Shown: piece after piece, positions 5,887-6,352 of the stretch
Layout of the letters: each line of letters begins with the position of its first letter
Position numbering within the stretch: the stretch's first letter is position 1
NCBI GenBank assembly: GCA_900752425.1
Contig: CAADVE010000206.1
Coordinates: 1-6,352, forward strand
Source: an uncultured Collinsella sp.
GTDB taxonomy: Bacteria > Actinomycetota > Coriobacteriia > Coriobacteriales > Coriobacteriaceae
Length of the DNA stretch: 6,352 nucleotides
Reading direction: 5' to 3'
Translations under genes and position numbers: made by a program
The notes under the pieces: generated by a model
Told to the model about the DNA's origin: nothing
Seen by the model: the letters and a program-made list of their open reading frames with translations, nothing else
Database searches by the model: none

Positions 5887-6352
5887 ATGATTTACTACGT
5901 CGAAGATGACACAAATATTAGAGACCTTACCGTTTACGCCCTCAAGCAGGCGGGGTTCGAGGCTGCTGGGTTCACGTGCGGCCGCGATTTCTTCAAGGCC
6001 TGCGACGAGAAGGCGCCCGACTTGGTGTTGCTCGACATCATGCTTCCCGAAATGGACGGTCTTGAGATTCTCCGCGAGTTGCGCAGTCTGCCGTCGACGA
6101 AGAACATCCCTGTTATGATGCTCACAGCGAAAGGCACCGAATTCGACAAGGTGTGCGGGCTCGATGCGGGCGCCGACGATTACCTGGTAAAGCCGTTCGG
6201 CATGATGGAGCTGGTATCTCGCGTGAACGCGCTGCTGCGTCGCGCGCAGACACCGGCCGTGAGCGCCGACGACACGCTCGTTAACGGGCCGATCGAGCTG
6301 GTCTCGTCTGCCCATACGGTGAGCGTTGGGGGAACCCCCGTGGCGCTGACGC
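5887..6352 (+). CDS. OmpR/PhoB-family two-component response regulator (5' part, cut by window end)
   Basis: The first 155 codons of a DNA-binding response regulator, open at the right edge. The receiver domain has the acidic pocket E6-D7-D8 (MIYYVEDD), phospho-acceptor D50 in LLDIMLPEMDG, switch T80 in MLTA, aromatic Y99 and lysine K102 in DDYLVKPF. The linker ends at about 130. Residues from about 135 (IELVSSAHTVSVGGTPVALT) match the first beta strands of an OmpR/PhoB winged-helix domain, whose recognition helix lies outside the window. ATG 5887 follows AGGA (5876-5879) at 7 bases and gives the normal receiver N-terminus. An in-frame ATG at 5845 after AAAAGG would add 14 residues (MVCASARAVGQDAR) unlike the family. 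A partner sensor kinase is expected downstream but cannot be seen. The signal and target genes are unknown. Confidence 0.93.
   Translation, partial: MIYYVEDDTNIRDLTVYALKQAGFEAAGFTCGRDFFKACDEKAPDLVLLDIMLPEMDGLEILRELRSLPSTKNIPVMMLTAKGTEFDKVCGLDAGADDYLVKPFGMMELVSRVNALLRRAQTPAVSADDTLVNGPIELVSSAHTVSVGGTPVALT

Overview
The window reads as a chromosomal housekeeping segment of a GC-rich bacterium. All genes lie on the + strand. G/C-ending codons dominate and TTA, CTA and TCA codons are rare. Starts are ATG and mostly preceded by clear GGAGG-type ribosome binding sites. The gene content (rsmI, metG, rsmA, tatD, a tRNA-Leu with encoded CCA, an OmpR/PhoB-type regulator) and the protein style suggest a high-GC Gram-positive of the Coriobacteriia, such as Collinsella. 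That assignment is an inference from recall and was not checked by any search.

Layout. Positions 1-27 hold what may be the last codons of an upstream gene, whose TGA overlaps the next start (TGATG). Positions 27-1088 encode a GH5-fold protein related to exo-beta-1,3-glucanases, in which the catalytic acid/base glutamate is replaced by threonine. Six bases later begins rsmI (1095-1973, 16S rRNA C1402 2'-O-methyltransferase). After 69 bases with a weak promoter candidate comes metG (2043-3644, methionyl-tRNA synthetase), closed by a strong intrinsic terminator (3684-3719). Next is rsmA/ksgA (3752-4612, 16S rRNA A1518/A1519 dimethyltransferase), overlapped by 11 bases by a TatD-family metal-dependent hydrolase (4602-5519). 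A self-contained tRNA-Leu(CAG) unit follows: promoter 5523-5551, gene 5563-5649, terminator 5662-5690. The intergenic region 5691-5886 carries an imperfect 21-base inverted repeat and three copies of a TTKACGCAT nonamer. It leads into a response regulator gene (5887 onward) that is cut by the right edge.

How the genes fit together. Four of the products serve translation: two 16S rRNA methyltransferases acting on the decoding-site region, one aminoacyl-tRNA synthetase and one tRNA. TatD-family genes commonly sit beside metG and rsmA. The GH5-like gene and the response regulator are functionally separate: the first appears translationally coupled into the rsmI transcript, the second starts a new unit with its own control region.

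The points most worth a second look are the active-site degeneration of the GH5 protein and the symmetric repeats upstream of the response regulator. I see no mobile element, CRISPR array or clearly new multi-gene system here.
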